NCBI GenBank assembly: GCA_001899765.1
Contig: MKWM01000046.1
Location: 1 to 55,424, forward strand
Source: Thiobacillus sp. 63-78
Lineage (GTDB): Bacteria; Pseudomonadota; Gammaproteobacteria; Burkholderiales; Thiobacillaceae
Length of the DNA: 55,424 nt
Direction of reading: 5' to 3'
Shown piece after piece: positions 1 through 9,083 of this stretch (position 1 is its first letter; the number at the start of each line of letters is the position of its first letter). The position numbers and the translations under genes were made by a program. Under the pieces are notes generated by a model, which was given only the letters and a program-made list of their open reading frames with translations, was not told the origin of the DNA and ran no database searches.

Positions 1-84
1 CATCAACAAATCTCGACAACGCGCCGCCTGAGTCAACTCCGATTGCCCCGCTCGCTCAGGCTCATGTGTGAATTGGAAAATACT
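1..84 (+). repeat. 84-bp inverted terminal repeat, left copy
   Basis: This stretch is identical over all 84 bases to the reverse complement of 55330-55413. Here it runs straight into the transposase frame; at the other end it borders the intergenic DNA after a glutathione S-transferase gene. It contains a 7-bp stem (GCCTGAG / CTCAGGC) with a loop of about 22 bases. It is probably part of a mobile element, or of the sequence next to one. Confidence 0.9.
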
Positions 85-1105
85 GAAGCCGAGACCCGTG
101 CCTCGGCGTGTTGGCCGCAAACCCCGCTACGATCATCCCCAACTCCTGGAAGCCCTGCGCAGGATCTGGCTGGCCTCGGACCAATTGTGTGGCAAGCGGC
201 TGAAGGCCGCGTTGCCCTTGTGGCTGCCCCACTATGTGGCGGAGCATGGCGCCTTGCCCGAAGCGGTCAGCGCGTGCCTGCTGACCGCTTCCGCCAGCAC
301 CCTTGACCGCCTTCTCAAGGCGTCCCGTGTCGCCCACCCCAAGGGACTTTGCGGCACCAAGCCGGGCACCTTGCTCAAGAAACAGATTCCCATCCGCTGC
401 GAGCATTGGGACGTATCGATACCCGGCTTCGTCGAGGCCGACACGGTGGCCCACTGCGGCAGCTCCCTGGCCGGGGACTTTGTCTGGAGCCTGACCATGA
501 CCGACATTCTCACCGGATGGACCGAGTGCCGGGCCACCTGGAACAAGGGCGCTCACGGCGTCATGACCCAGATCAAGGCCATCGAGACCGCGCTGCCATT
601 CCCGCTCAAGGGCTTCGATTGCGACAACGGTTCCGAATTTCTCAACCACCATCTGGTGAGCTATTTCAGCGGCCATCCCGAACGACCGTCGTTCACCCGC
701 TCACGGCCTTACCGGAAGAACGACAACGCCCATGTGGAGCAGAAGAACTGGAGCCAGGTCCGCCATCTGTTCGGCTATGACCGCTTCGACAACCCCAGGC
801 TGGTCGATCTCATGAATGACCTCTACGCCAACGAGTGGAGCCTGCTCCAGAACCACTTCTGCCCGACCCTGAAACTCAAGGAGAAGTCGCGCGAGGGTAG
901 CCGCTACGTGAAGCGCTACCACCCGCCAGAGACGCCCTATCAGCGGGTTATGGCTTCAGCCGGCGTCCCGAAAACGATCAGGCAGAACCTCGAAAATCAA
1001 CATCGAACCCTCAACCCGTTCGATCTCAAACGGCGCATCGAGGTTAAACTGAAACGCATCTTCTCAATGGTCTCGGTTACCTCAAATGTGAGGCAACGTA
1101 TCTGA
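68..1105 (+). CDS. DDE (rve-type) transposase, probably N-terminally incomplete
   Basis: A 345-residue protein from a GTG start, resembling integrase-core (rve) transposases that carry out cut-and-paste or replicative DNA transfer. The likely catalytic triad is visible: D125 in EADTVAHCG, D186 in DCDNGSEF and E224 in HVEQKNW. A basic patch lies near residues 9-20. From memory, relatives carry about 70 more N-terminal residues with a helix-turn-helix. Here the frame is closed by a TGA at 29-31, so the N-terminus is missing or frameshifted and activity is doubtful. The C-terminus runs into the element's end repeats. The exact IS family was not assigned. Confidence 0.8.
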   Translation: MNWKILKPRPVPRRVGRKPRYDHPQLLEALRRIWLASDQLCGKRLKAALPLWLPHYVAEHGALPEAVSACLLTASASTLDRLLKASRVAHPKGLCGTKPGTLLKKQIPIRCEHWDVSIPGFVEADTVAHCGSSLAGDFVWSLTMTDILTGWTECRATWNKGAHGVMTQIKAIETALPFPLKGFDCDNGSEFLNHHLVSYFSGHPERPSFTRSRPYRKNDNAHVEQKNWSQVRHLFGYDRFDNPRLVDLMNDLYANEWSLLQNHFCPTLKLKEKSREGSRYVKRYHPPETPYQRVMASAGVPKTIRQNLENQHRTLNPFDLKRRIEVKLKRIFSMVSVTSNVRQRI

Positions 1106-1135
1106 CCTTCGGTTACCTTTTGTTATGAGGCAACG
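1073..1135 (+). repeat. Duplicated end motif of the insertion element
   Basis: Two copies of one bipartite motif lie in direct orientation at 1073-1098 and 1109-1135. Each has TCGGTTACC, a 7-8 base variable spacer, then TGAGGCAACG. The first copy overlaps the transposase 3' end and the second lies just beyond the stop codon. Repeated sites at an element end usually serve as transposase-binding sites, so the right end of the element is probably at or near 1135. Confidence 0.6.
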
Positions 1136-1420
1136 CGAAAGAACAGCAAACAGCCAGCCAGATGCGCGGATAGGTGAGCGCGCGGTGCTGAGCGATTTCT
1201 TGAACCACAGCGAATCCGGTACCGACAGCGCGATGGGAATCCAGATGCACAGAAACAGCAGGCTGAAGGTTTTGGCGCCGCCTTTCCATATGGCCTGTTT
1301 GCCGCGCTTCCAGATCAGCACGCCGCCGAGGATGACCATGATGAACGGGCAGTTCGGACGAGCGGCTGAACGGCAGCAGCAGGTAAGGACCAGACAAGGA
1401 CGACGGGCACCCACGAACAC
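1136..1420 (-). pseudogene. Possible truncated membrane-protein remnant
   Basis: Reading on the minus strand from about 1420 towards the element end, an open frame encodes a basic stretch (IWKRGKQAIWKGG) followed by one hydrophobic segment (TFSLLFLCIWIPIALSV). The frame then runs into the insertion element at 1135. It looks like the end of a small membrane protein cut by the insertion, but no family was recognised and the start is unclear. Nothing else was seen between the element and the toxin gene. Confidence 0.25.
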
Positions 1421-1442
1421 GAAGAGGGAAGGAACAGGGGCT

Positions 1443-1892
1443 TCACGCGATCGCTGTAAAGTGCTGAATCAGTTTGAAGCCCTCGCGCTCGGCGGCCAGG
1501 CCGAGACGCGTATCGAGACAGACAAACTGCCAACTCTGTGGGCGGTGTTCGCAGGCAAGCAGGGCTGCTGCGAGTTGCAGTGAATCCGCAGCGCGCAAGG
1601 GATGAAGCCGCAACAGCCTCTGAGCGATTTGGCGCACGCCATCCAGGGGCTGGACTTCGTTCCAGGCCATCTGCAGGGCGTTCAATTGTCCCAACGCCTG
1701 AGTCATGCCCGCCGAATCAAGTCTGGCCTCGCGTTCCAGCCTCGCCAGCGCGGAGGTGCACTCAACTGGCGTCCCCCACCAGGCGACGATCTCCGGATTA
1801 TCGGCGTAATACACCAGCGCAGATGGCGTGGTCGTTTCTTCAACCAGCAGCGGCAAAATCGCGGAGCTGTCCCAGAAATTCACCGCGCCCAC
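1443..1892 (-). CDS. PIN-domain toxin, VapC-like
   Basis: A 149-residue PIN-domain protein, expected to be a magnesium-dependent RNase acting as the toxin of a type II toxin-antitoxin pair. The acidic residues that build a PIN active site are visible: D8 in WDSSA near the N-terminus, a Glu in the VECTSAL helix, AADSLQLAAAL near residue 103, and CLDTRLG near residue 126. Its start lies inside the 3' end of the upstream antitoxin gene, overlapping by 13 bases, as is common for coupled pairs. RNA target unknown. Confidence 0.85.
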   Translation of the reverse strand: MGAVNFWDSSAILPLLVEETTTPSALVYYADNPEIVAWWGTPVECTSALARLEREARLDSAGMTQALGQLNALQMAWNEVQPLDGVRQIAQRLLRLHPLRAADSLQLAAALLACEHRPQSWQFVCLDTRLGLAAEREGFKLIQHFTAIA

Positions 1893-2170
1893 TCGCGCTC
1901 TTCAAGCAAAGCCTGAAGTGCGCTGGCGTGCTGTGTCGGTACGACGGGGGGCATCAGCCGGCAAATCCGGCCATGGCCGCGCCGGAGAATACCTTTGCGT
2001 TCCAGCAACACAAGTTCATCAGTGCCGGGTTGTCCGTTCTCCGTCGCAATCGGGGCCAACCGGGCGACCGGGCAATCATGATCGGTAATGAGAATAGTCT
2101 CACCCTGGCGCACCTGTTCAATCAGGGCGCTCAACTGATTTTTGGTGACGGATATTGAAGCGGTTTTCAT
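1880..2170 (-). CDS. Antitoxin, Phd/YefM-like
   Basis: A 96-residue antitoxin whose N-terminus (KTASISVTKNQLSALIEQV) matches the DNA-binding part of the Phd/YefM family. The C-terminal half is expected to bind and block the PIN toxin encoded next. An in-frame extension upstream exists but has no ribosome site, and ATG 2170 gives the family-standard N-terminus. A TATAAT box ends only six bases before this ATG and lies inside an inverted repeat, which suggests a leaderless, self-repressed transcript. Confidence 0.82.
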   Translation of the reverse strand: MKTASISVTKNQLSALIEQVRQGETILITDHDCPVARLAPIATENGQPGTDELVLLERKGILRRGHGRICRLMPPVVPTQHASALQALLEEREWAR

Positions 2171-2187
2171 GTGGCCATTATAGCCAC
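2171..2187 (-). promoter_or_regulatory. Promoter and operator of the toxin-antitoxin pair
   Basis: The inverted repeat GTGGC-N7-GCCAC abuts the antitoxin start codon. On the minus strand a perfect TATAAT (2177-2182) sits in its centre, six bases before ATG. Transcription would then start at or next to the A of ATG, and no Shine-Dalgarno is present. The repeat is well placed for antitoxin binding. No convincing -35 box was seen. Confidence 0.55.
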
Positions 2188-2228
2188 AATATACGTCGTG
2201 ATCGTCCGACTGCCATAGAAATAAGGGC

Positions 2229-2891
2229 TTACGCGGGCACGTCGCCAGCCACCGCCGACGCAAACGCATCGATCACCGGCTGGATCAGGTTCCGCTTGAG
2301 TTTGAGCGCCGCCTGGTTCACCACCAGCCGCGAACTGATGTCTCCGATATGTTCGACCGCCACCAGCCCGTTGGCCTTGAGCGTGCCGCCGGAGGAAACG
2401 AGGTCGACGATGACGTCGGACAGGCCGACCAGCGGGGCGAGTTCCATCGAACCGTACAGTTTGATGAGGTCGATGTGTACGCCCTTGCTGGCGAAATGGT
2501 CGCGTGCCGCGTTGACGTATTTGGTGGCGACGCGAATACGTGCGCCCTGCTTCACCATGCCGGCGTAATCGTAGCCTTCGCGCACCGCGACCATCATGCG
2601 GCACTTCGCGATCTGCAGGTCGAGCGGCTGGTAGAGGCCGTTGCCGCCATGTTCGTTGAGCACATCCTTGCCAGCGATGCCGAGATCGGCGGCGCCGTAT
2701 TGCACGTAGGTCGGCACGTCGCTGGCACGCACGATGATGAGGCGTACGTCGTCACGGTTGGTGCCGATGATGAGCTTGCGCGAGGACTCGGGGCTCTCGG
2801 ACGGCGTGATGCCGGCGGCCGCCAGCAGCGGCAGGGTTTCTTCGAAGATGCGGCCCTTGGAGAGGGCGAGCGTGATGCCGGTGTAGGTCAT
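2229..2891 (-). CDS. hisG: ATP phosphoribosyltransferase catalytic subunit, short form
   Basis: Catalyses the first step of histidine synthesis, joining ATP and PRPP to give phosphoribosyl-ATP. At 220 residues it is the short HisG type, which lacks the C-terminal regulatory domain and normally works with HisZ. The N-terminus ([17 protein letters not shown]) and the PRPP-loop region ([14 protein letters not shown], near residue 163) are typical. In related betaproteobacteria hisG follows murA and is followed by hisD and further his genes. Here a toxin-antitoxin pair and an insertion element follow instead, and no hisZ is in the window. Confidence 0.95.
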   Translation of the reverse strand: MTYTGITLALSKGRIFEETLPLLAAAGITPSESPESSRKLIIGTNRDDVRLIIVRASDVPTYVQYGAADLGIAGKDVLNEHGGNGLYQPLDLQIAKCRMMVAVREGYDYAGMVKQGARIRVATKYVNAARDHFASKGVHIDLIKLYGSMELAPLVGLSDVIVDLVSSGGTLKANGLVAVEHIGDISSRLVVNQAALKLKRNLIQPVIDAFASAVAGDVPA

Positions 2892-2928
2892 GGTTATCGC
2901 GATTTCCTAATTCACAGGCCCTGACAAC

Positions 2929-3026
2929 AATCCGTTCGCGCTGAGCCCTTCGACAGTGCTCAGGACAGGCCTGTCGAAGCGCTGCCTGGATCGCAAAGGG
3001 GCTTCGACAGGCTCAGCCCGAACGGC
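2929..3026. repeat. Interspersed palindromic repeat unit between murA and hisG
   Basis: The murA-hisG spacer carries inverted copies of a CCGTTCG-GCTGAGCC-TTCGACAG type unit. One lies at 2932-2956 and the reverse-oriented copy at 3002-3025. Between them are a 9-bp stem (CTTCGACAG 2948-2956, CTGTCGAAG 2971-2979) and the palindrome GACAGGCCTGTC at 2964-2975. This resembles the TTCGACAGGCTCAG-type repeats scattered between genes in many proteobacteria. It may act as an mRNA stem-loop; no gene lies here. Confidence 0.7.
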
Positions 3027-3098
3027 TTTGAGGGATTCGGCAGGACCGGTCCTGATCGAATCGAAGGGCCCAGTCCGAACGGGTGCCGGGATACCCAT

Positions 3099-4590
<1,492 letters not shown>

Positions 4591-4622
4591 TGCCTGTCTT
4601 GCCTCGTTATAGCTTGCTCAAT

Positions 4623-5378
4623 CTAGTGTCTGAGTTTGTAGCCGCTCTTCAGCAGCATCAGGGTGAGCGCGGATATTGCCACAAAGCAGGCCCCTGCGAC
4701 CAGCAGACCCAGCCAGGGATCGGTATCGGACTGGCCGACAAAGGCATAACGGAAGCCGTCGATCAGGTACAGCGCGGGATTGGCGCGCGACACGGCCTGC
4801 CAGAAAGGCGGCAGCGTATGAATCGAGTAGAACACGCCGGACAAAAAGGTGAGCGGCATGATGAGGAAGTTCTGGAACGCCGCCAACTGGTCATATTTTT
4901 CCGCCCAGATGCCCGCCATGATGCCGATCGCCCCCATGATCGCGCAGGCCAGCAGCGCAAACGCCAGCAGCCAGCCCGGATGCGGCAGTTGGAAGGGCGC
5001 GTACCACAGGGTCACCGCCCATACACCGAGCCCGACGATCAGCCCGCGCAGGATTGCCGCGCCCAGATAGGCCAGGAAGAATTCCAGGTAGGACAGCGGC
5101 GGCAGCAGCACGAACACGATGTTGCCCTGCATCTTCGACTGGATGAGACTGGACGAACTATTGGAAAAGGCATTCTGCAGCATGCTCATCATCACCAGCC
5201 CCGGCACCAGAAAGCTGGTATACGACACACCGGGGTAGACCTCGATACGTGATTCCAGGGCATGCGAGAAGATCAGGAGATACAGCAAGGCCATCACCAC
5301 CGGTGCGACCACGGTCTGTACCGCCACCTTCCAGAAACGCAGCAGCTCCTTGTAGAACAGTGCCGCAAACCCGCTCAT
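4623..5378 (-). CDS. ABC-2 type exporter, permease subunit (YadH-like)
   Basis: A 251-residue inner-membrane permease with about six hydrophobic segments and the ABC-2 core (ALYLIDGFRYAFVG near residue 206), similar to YadH-type exporters. The substrate is unknown; homologues in this position are sometimes linked to envelope lipid or polysaccharide export. Its ATG overlaps the ATPase stop by four bases (ATGA), so the two subunits are translationally coupled and form one transporter. Confidence 0.88.
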   Translation of the reverse strand: MSGFAALFYKELLRFWKVAVQTVVAPVVMALLYLLIFSHALESRIEVYPGVSYTSFLVPGLVMMSMLQNAFSNSSSSLIQSKMQGNIVFVLLPPLSYLEFFLAYLGAAILRGLIVGLGVWAVTLWYAPFQLPHPGWLLAFALLACAIMGAIGIMAGIWAEKYDQLAAFQNFLIMPLTFLSGVFYSIHTLPPFWQAVSRANPALYLIDGFRYAFVGQSDTDPWLGLLVAGACFVAISALTLMLLKSGYKLRH

Positions 5379-6283
5379 GCGCGCTTCATGATGTCGGTGA
5401 AGACATCCTCCAGATCGGGTTCCTGCAAATGCATTTCAGTCACGCGCAGCCCGGCGTGGCGCAGGTCGGCCAGCAGGGTTTCCAGTTCCGTGTATTCGCT
5501 GAAGCTGGCGCGCCAGCTGCCCTCCGCATCGCGCAGCAGACGATCCTGCCAGGCGATCGGCACCTCGTCCCGATCCAGCCGTAGCTGCACACAATGTTCG
5601 TTGGTCAATTGCAGCAGGTTGCGCGTGGTATCGCAGGCGACGATCCGCCCGCTCTTCAGCATCGCGATGCGGCCGCACAGCGCCTCAGCTTCCTCCAGAT
5701 AATGCGTGGTCAGCAGGATGGTGTGCCCCTCGCGGTTCAAGCGGCTGACGAATTCCCACAGCGAGCGGCGCAGATCGACGTCGACACCGGCTGTCGGCTC
5801 GTCGAGCACGATGACCGGCGGCTTGTGCACCAGCGCCTGCGCCACCAGCAGCCGCCGCTTCATGCCGCCCGACAGGTTCTGTGTGTTCTTGTCGGCGTGC
5901 TGGACAAGATCAAGATGATGCATGATCTCGTCGATCCAGCCGTCGTTGTTGCCGAGGCCGAAGTAGCTGGACTGGATACGCAAGGTTTCGCGCACATTGA
6001 AGAAAGGATCGTAGACGAGCTCCTGCGGCACCACGCCCAGCGCCCGCCGCGACTGGCGGTAGTCGCGCACCACATCGTGGCCCAGGATGGCGGCGTGGCC
6101 GGAATCGGCGCGGGTCAGTCCGGCAAGGATGGAAATCAGGGTGGTCTTGCCCGCCCCGTTGGGGCCGAGCAGGCCGAAGAACTCGCCTGGCTGGATATCG
6201 AGCGACACGTCATCGAGCGCCAGGGTCGCGCCAAAACGCTTGCGCAGGTCGCGGACCCGGATGGCTGACGTCGCCTGGCTCAT
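5375..6283 (-). CDS. ABC-2 type exporter, ATP-binding subunit (YadG-like)
   Basis: A 302-residue ABC ATPase that powers the permease encoded next. Walker A GPNGAGKTT (residues 40-48), signature LSGGM (137-141) and Walker B VIVLDEPTAGVD (157-168) are intact. About 80 extra C-terminal residues form the extension usual in drug- and polysaccharide-export ATPases. It overlaps both neighbours by four bases, placing it in the run from the MlaF gene to murA. Confidence 0.92.
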   Translation of the reverse strand: MSQATSAIRVRDLRKRFGATLALDDVSLDIQPGEFFGLLGPNGAGKTTLISILAGLTRADSGHAAILGHDVVRDYRQSRRALGVVPQELVYDPFFNVRETLRIQSSYFGLGNNDGWIDEIMHHLDLVQHADKNTQNLSGGMKRRLLVAQALVHKPPVIVLDEPTAGVDVDLRRSLWEFVSRLNREGHTILLTTHYLEEAEALCGRIAMLKSGRIVACDTTRNLLQLTNEHCVQLRLDRDEVPIAWQDRLLRDAEGSWRASFSEYTELETLLADLRHAGLRVTEMHLQEPDLEDVFTDIMKRA

Positions 6284-6558
6284 GCCGTCAGCAAATCGGA
6301 TACGCCATACAGTTCGGCCAGCGTGGTGAAACTGGGGGGCAGACCGGTGAAGGTCAAGGTGCGGCCAGCCCGGCGCGCCTGCCGCATGGTACTGAACATG
6401 AGTGCGAGCGCGGCCGAATCGGCGCTCTCGACTCCGCTGAAGTCCAGCGTATCGATCCCTTTTTCAAGCTGGGGCTGCAATTCGCGGAGCAGTCCGCCCA
6501 CGCTGTCTACCGTCACCGCGCCGGTGATGCGACAGCGTGTCTGGTCGCACGTCATCAC
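6280..6558 (-). CDS. mlaB: STAS-domain protein, MlaB-like
   Basis: A 92-residue STAS domain with the conserved core TLDFSGVESADSAALALM, whose serine lies at the usual phospho-acceptor position of anti-sigma antagonist folds. In the Mla retrograde phospholipid system MlaB binds the ATPase MlaF and is needed for transporter assembly and activity. It overlaps the MlaC gene by four bases upstream and the exporter ATPase gene by four downstream, fixing it in the operon. Confidence 0.85.
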   Translation of the reverse strand: MMTCDQTRCRITGAVTVDSVGGLLRELQPQLEKGIDTLDFSGVESADSAALALMFSTMRQARRAGRTLTFTGLPPSFTTLAELYGVSDLLTA

Positions 6559-7190
6559 GAGCCTGAACGCGGCGCCGGTTTGGGCGCACTGCGCGACGAC
6601 TTGTCCGCCAGGGCCTTGATCAGGCCATCGATCCCGCTCTGGCGGATGGTGCTGGCGAAGGAGGCGCGATAATTGGTGATCAGGCTGACCCCGTCGATCG
6701 ACACGTCGTATACCTTCCAGCCGAAATTGGTTTTGTACATGCTGTAATCGATCGGAATGGGCTGGCTGCCCGGCTGACGAATTTCGGAACGAACGGTCAC
6801 GTCGGTGTCGTCAGGCTTCATCGCCAGCGGCTTGAACTCGACGGTCTGGTTGGTAAAAGCCGTGAGCGAGGTGGAGTAGGTCCGCACCAGCAGATTGCGG
6901 AATTCGGTCACCAGCACCTGCTTCTGGCTGGCTGTGGCGCGCGGCCAGTGCTTGCCGACGGCCAGTTGGGTCATGCGATTGAAATCGAAATTGGGCAGGA
7001 TCCTGGCTTCGACCAGTTGATACACCTTGTCCAGGTTGCCGGCCTGGAGATCCTTGTCCTGCTTCAGGATGGCCAGCACTTCCTGCGTGGTGTCGCGTGC
7101 CAGCACGTCGGGAGGCGTATCCGCCGCCAGCGCCAGGCTGGCACCAGACCCTGACATCAGGGCAAGAAGCAGAAAAAACATGCGCAACAT
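6555..7190 (-). CDS. mlaC: Periplasmic phospholipid-binding protein MlaC
   Basis: Shuttles phospholipids through the periplasm between outer membrane and the MlaFEDB complex. From ATG 7190 it is 211 residues, beginning with a signal peptide (LRMFFLLLALMSG...ALAAD). The MlaC/Ttg2D core is visible in PNFDFNRMTQLAVGKHWPRA and YDVSIDGVSLITNYR. ATG 7190 was preferred to the in-frame ATG 7223 because an AGGA box precedes it and the signal peptide then has normal length. Confidence 0.9.
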   Translation of the reverse strand: MLRMFFLLLALMSGSGASLALAADTPPDVLARDTTQEVLAILKQDKDLQAGNLDKVYQLVEARILPNFDFNRMTQLAVGKHWPRATASQKQVLVTEFRNLLVRTYSTSLTAFTNQTVEFKPLAMKPDDTDVTVRSEIRQPGSQPIPIDYSMYKTNFGWKVYDVSIDGVSLITNYRASFASTIRQSGIDGLIKALADKSSRSAPKPAPRSGS

Positions 7191-7257
7191 AAGGGATGTC
7201 CTATTTGAAAAAAAGGGGGTCATGGGAAAAGCCGGTTATCGGGTAGACGCCAGCGCG

Positions 7258-8619
7258 TTACTTGAGTTCACCTGTCAGGCGCGCCAGTTGCGCCACATTC
7301 ATGTTGTAGTCGTTGATCGTACGCAGATATTCCGTCTGCACCAGGACGTAGTTCCTGACCGCGTCGGCCACCTTGTCGGCGCTCTCCAGTCCGGCGGACA
7401 AATCGGCCAGCGACGCCACCATCCAGCGGCGCGCCGCCGTGGCGCCCTCGCTCAATCCGCGTTGCGCATTGAAGTTGGCCTGCGCGTTGACATAGGCCTC
7501 GCTCACTTCGTAAGGAATGCCTGCGACCGCAAATGCCTTCTTGTGATTGAGCGCTTCCAGTTCGGCCTGGGCCTGATCGACTCGCGCACTGGAAGCGCCG
7601 AAAACCGTATCCCATTTCATCCCCACCACCGGCGTCAGGCCCCCTCCATTGAAGGGATCGTAGATATAGGGGTTATCCAGTCGATCTCGTTGCGAAGCAT
7701 GGTTTATCTGCCCGATCACGCCCGCATACACGTCCGGCATGCGATCCGCCTTCTTGGCGGCCACCAGGGCGCGGCGGGCGCGCAATCCGGCCTCGAGCTG
7801 CTGCATCTCCGGACGATCCTGCAAGGCGCGCGCCTGGAACTCGGCCAGCTCGATCTGCGGGAACGGCACCGGCGCGATATGTTCGTCCGCCACGGCCAGT
7901 TCTTCCTTCAGGCCGATACCGGTCAGTACCTTCAATCCGTCCAGGCTGATTTTCTCGATGGCGCGCGCCTGGTTGACGTACTTTGCAAGCAGGCCTCCGG
8001 CGGTTTGCAGCGCATACAGGTCGGACTGTTTCGACTCGCCGTTTTCTTTCCCGAGATTGCGTTCGACCGAGACGATGGACTGGTTCAGCCGGTCCTGCAT
8101 GTCTTCCAGGAAAACCCGCGTATCGCGTGCGGTCAGATAGCCGAAATAGGCGCGCTTGGTGTCGTACACCGTATCGGCGCGCGTTTGCCGGAGTTCTCCC
8201 TGCTTGAGGTCGACATTGCCCAGGGCAGCGTTGCCGTAATGCTCGATTTTTCCAAAAGTGAAGAGCGGCTTGATCAGCGCGAAGTCAAGGTGAGTCCAGT
8301 CGGAAATCCCGTCGATCCTGTCGCCGTCGCTACGCGGCGTGACGCCGGAATACGCCCCGTTCCGGTAGAACCCGCCCTCGACCTTCGGCGCCAGCCCGAT
8401 GAACGCATTGGCGCTGAGCCGCCAGCCCGCATTCCCCCGCACCTCCTGCACCATGCTGCGCGCAGCTTCCACCACCTGCTCGCGTTCCTTGATGCGAGGA
8501 TCGGCTGCCAGGCCCATTTCCACCGCCTGCTGCAGATTGATGGTCTCGGCCTCGCCCGGCAAGGCGGTCAGCAGCATACCGGCTGCCAGCAATGCACGGG
8601 TGAGGGTGTTGCCTGTCAT
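7258..8619 (-). CDS. TolC-family outer membrane efflux protein
   Basis: A 453-residue exported protein of the TolC/OEP family, expected to form a trimeric outer-membrane channel with a periplasmic alpha-helical barrel. It has a signal peptide (LLAAGMLLTALPGEAE) and two long helical repeats, including QAVEMGLAADPRIKEREQVV near the start and a second one around LQDRPEMQQLEAGLRARRAL. It lies between the MlaD and MlaC genes and overlaps the MlaD gene by four bases. Related Mla operons usually carry the lipoprotein gene mlaA here, and no mlaA is visible. Confidence 0.88.
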   Translation of the reverse strand: MTGNTLTRALLAAGMLLTALPGEAETINLQQAVEMGLAADPRIKEREQVVEAARSMVQEVRGNAGWRLSANAFIGLAPKVEGGFYRNGAYSGVTPRSDGDRIDGISDWTHLDFALIKPLFTFGKIEHYGNAALGNVDLKQGELRQTRADTVYDTKRAYFGYLTARDTRVFLEDMQDRLNQSIVSVERNLGKENGESKQSDLYALQTAGGLLAKYVNQARAIEKISLDGLKVLTGIGLKEELAVADEHIAPVPFPQIELAEFQARALQDRPEMQQLEAGLRARRALVAAKKADRMPDVYAGVIGQINHASQRDRLDNPYIYDPFNGGGLTPVVGMKWDTVFGASSARVDQAQAELEALNHKKAFAVAGIPYEVSEAYVNAQANFNAQRGLSEGATAARRWMVASLADLSAGLESADKVADAVRNYVLVQTEYLRTINDYNMNVAQLARLTGELK

Positions 8620-9083
8620 TTTGCTGCGCCTTCCTGAGCCTTGCCATAGAGAAACTGGCCGATCAGATTTTCCAGCACCACGGCATCCTGCGTGATCATA
8701 ATCCGGTCCTGGTCCTTCAGCTTCTGGCTGTCGCCGCCGGCTTCCAGTCCCACGTACTGCTCGCCCAGCAGGCCCGAGGTCATGATGGCCGCGGAGGTAT
8801 CCTTTGGAAAGGCATAGCGATTGGCCAGACGAAGCGTGACGACCGCCTCGTATTTTTCGTTGTCGAAGCGGATATCCGCCACCCTGCCCACGACCACGCC
8901 GGCGCTCTTGACGGGCGCACGGGGCTTGAGACCGCCGATATTCTGGAAATCAGCCGTCACTTCGTAGCTGTCTGCCGCATTGATGGTGCTCGTGCTGCCC
9001 ACTTTGAGTGCCAGGAACAGCAATGCGCCGATGCCCGCGATGACGAATAATCCCACCCAGAGATCGAGTACGGTCCTGTTCAT
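8616..9083 (-). CDS. mlaD: MCE-domain phospholipid-binding protein MlaD
   Basis: A 155-residue inner-membrane-anchored protein with an N-terminal transmembrane helix (LWVGLFVIAGIGALLFLALK) followed by one MCE domain (YEVTADFQNIGGLKPRAPVK). MlaD forms a hexameric ring that passes lipids between MlaC and the MlaFE core. The SGLLGEQYVGLEAGGD segment is typical of the family. Its start directly follows the MlaE stop codon. Confidence 0.95.
   Translation of the reverse strand: MNRTVLDLWVGLFVIAGIGALLFLALKVGSTSTINAADSYEVTADFQNIGGLKPRAPVKSAGVVVGRVADIRFDNEKYEAVVTLRLANRYAFPKDTSAAIMTSGLLGEQYVGLEAGGDSQKLKDQDRIMITQDAVVLENLIGQFLYGKAQEGAAK

Noticed and set aside
7027-8637. A 536-codon plus-strand frame opposite the TolC-family gene
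   Set aside because: No domain or signal peptide; the minus-strand gene is a clear OEP protein inside a coupled operon.
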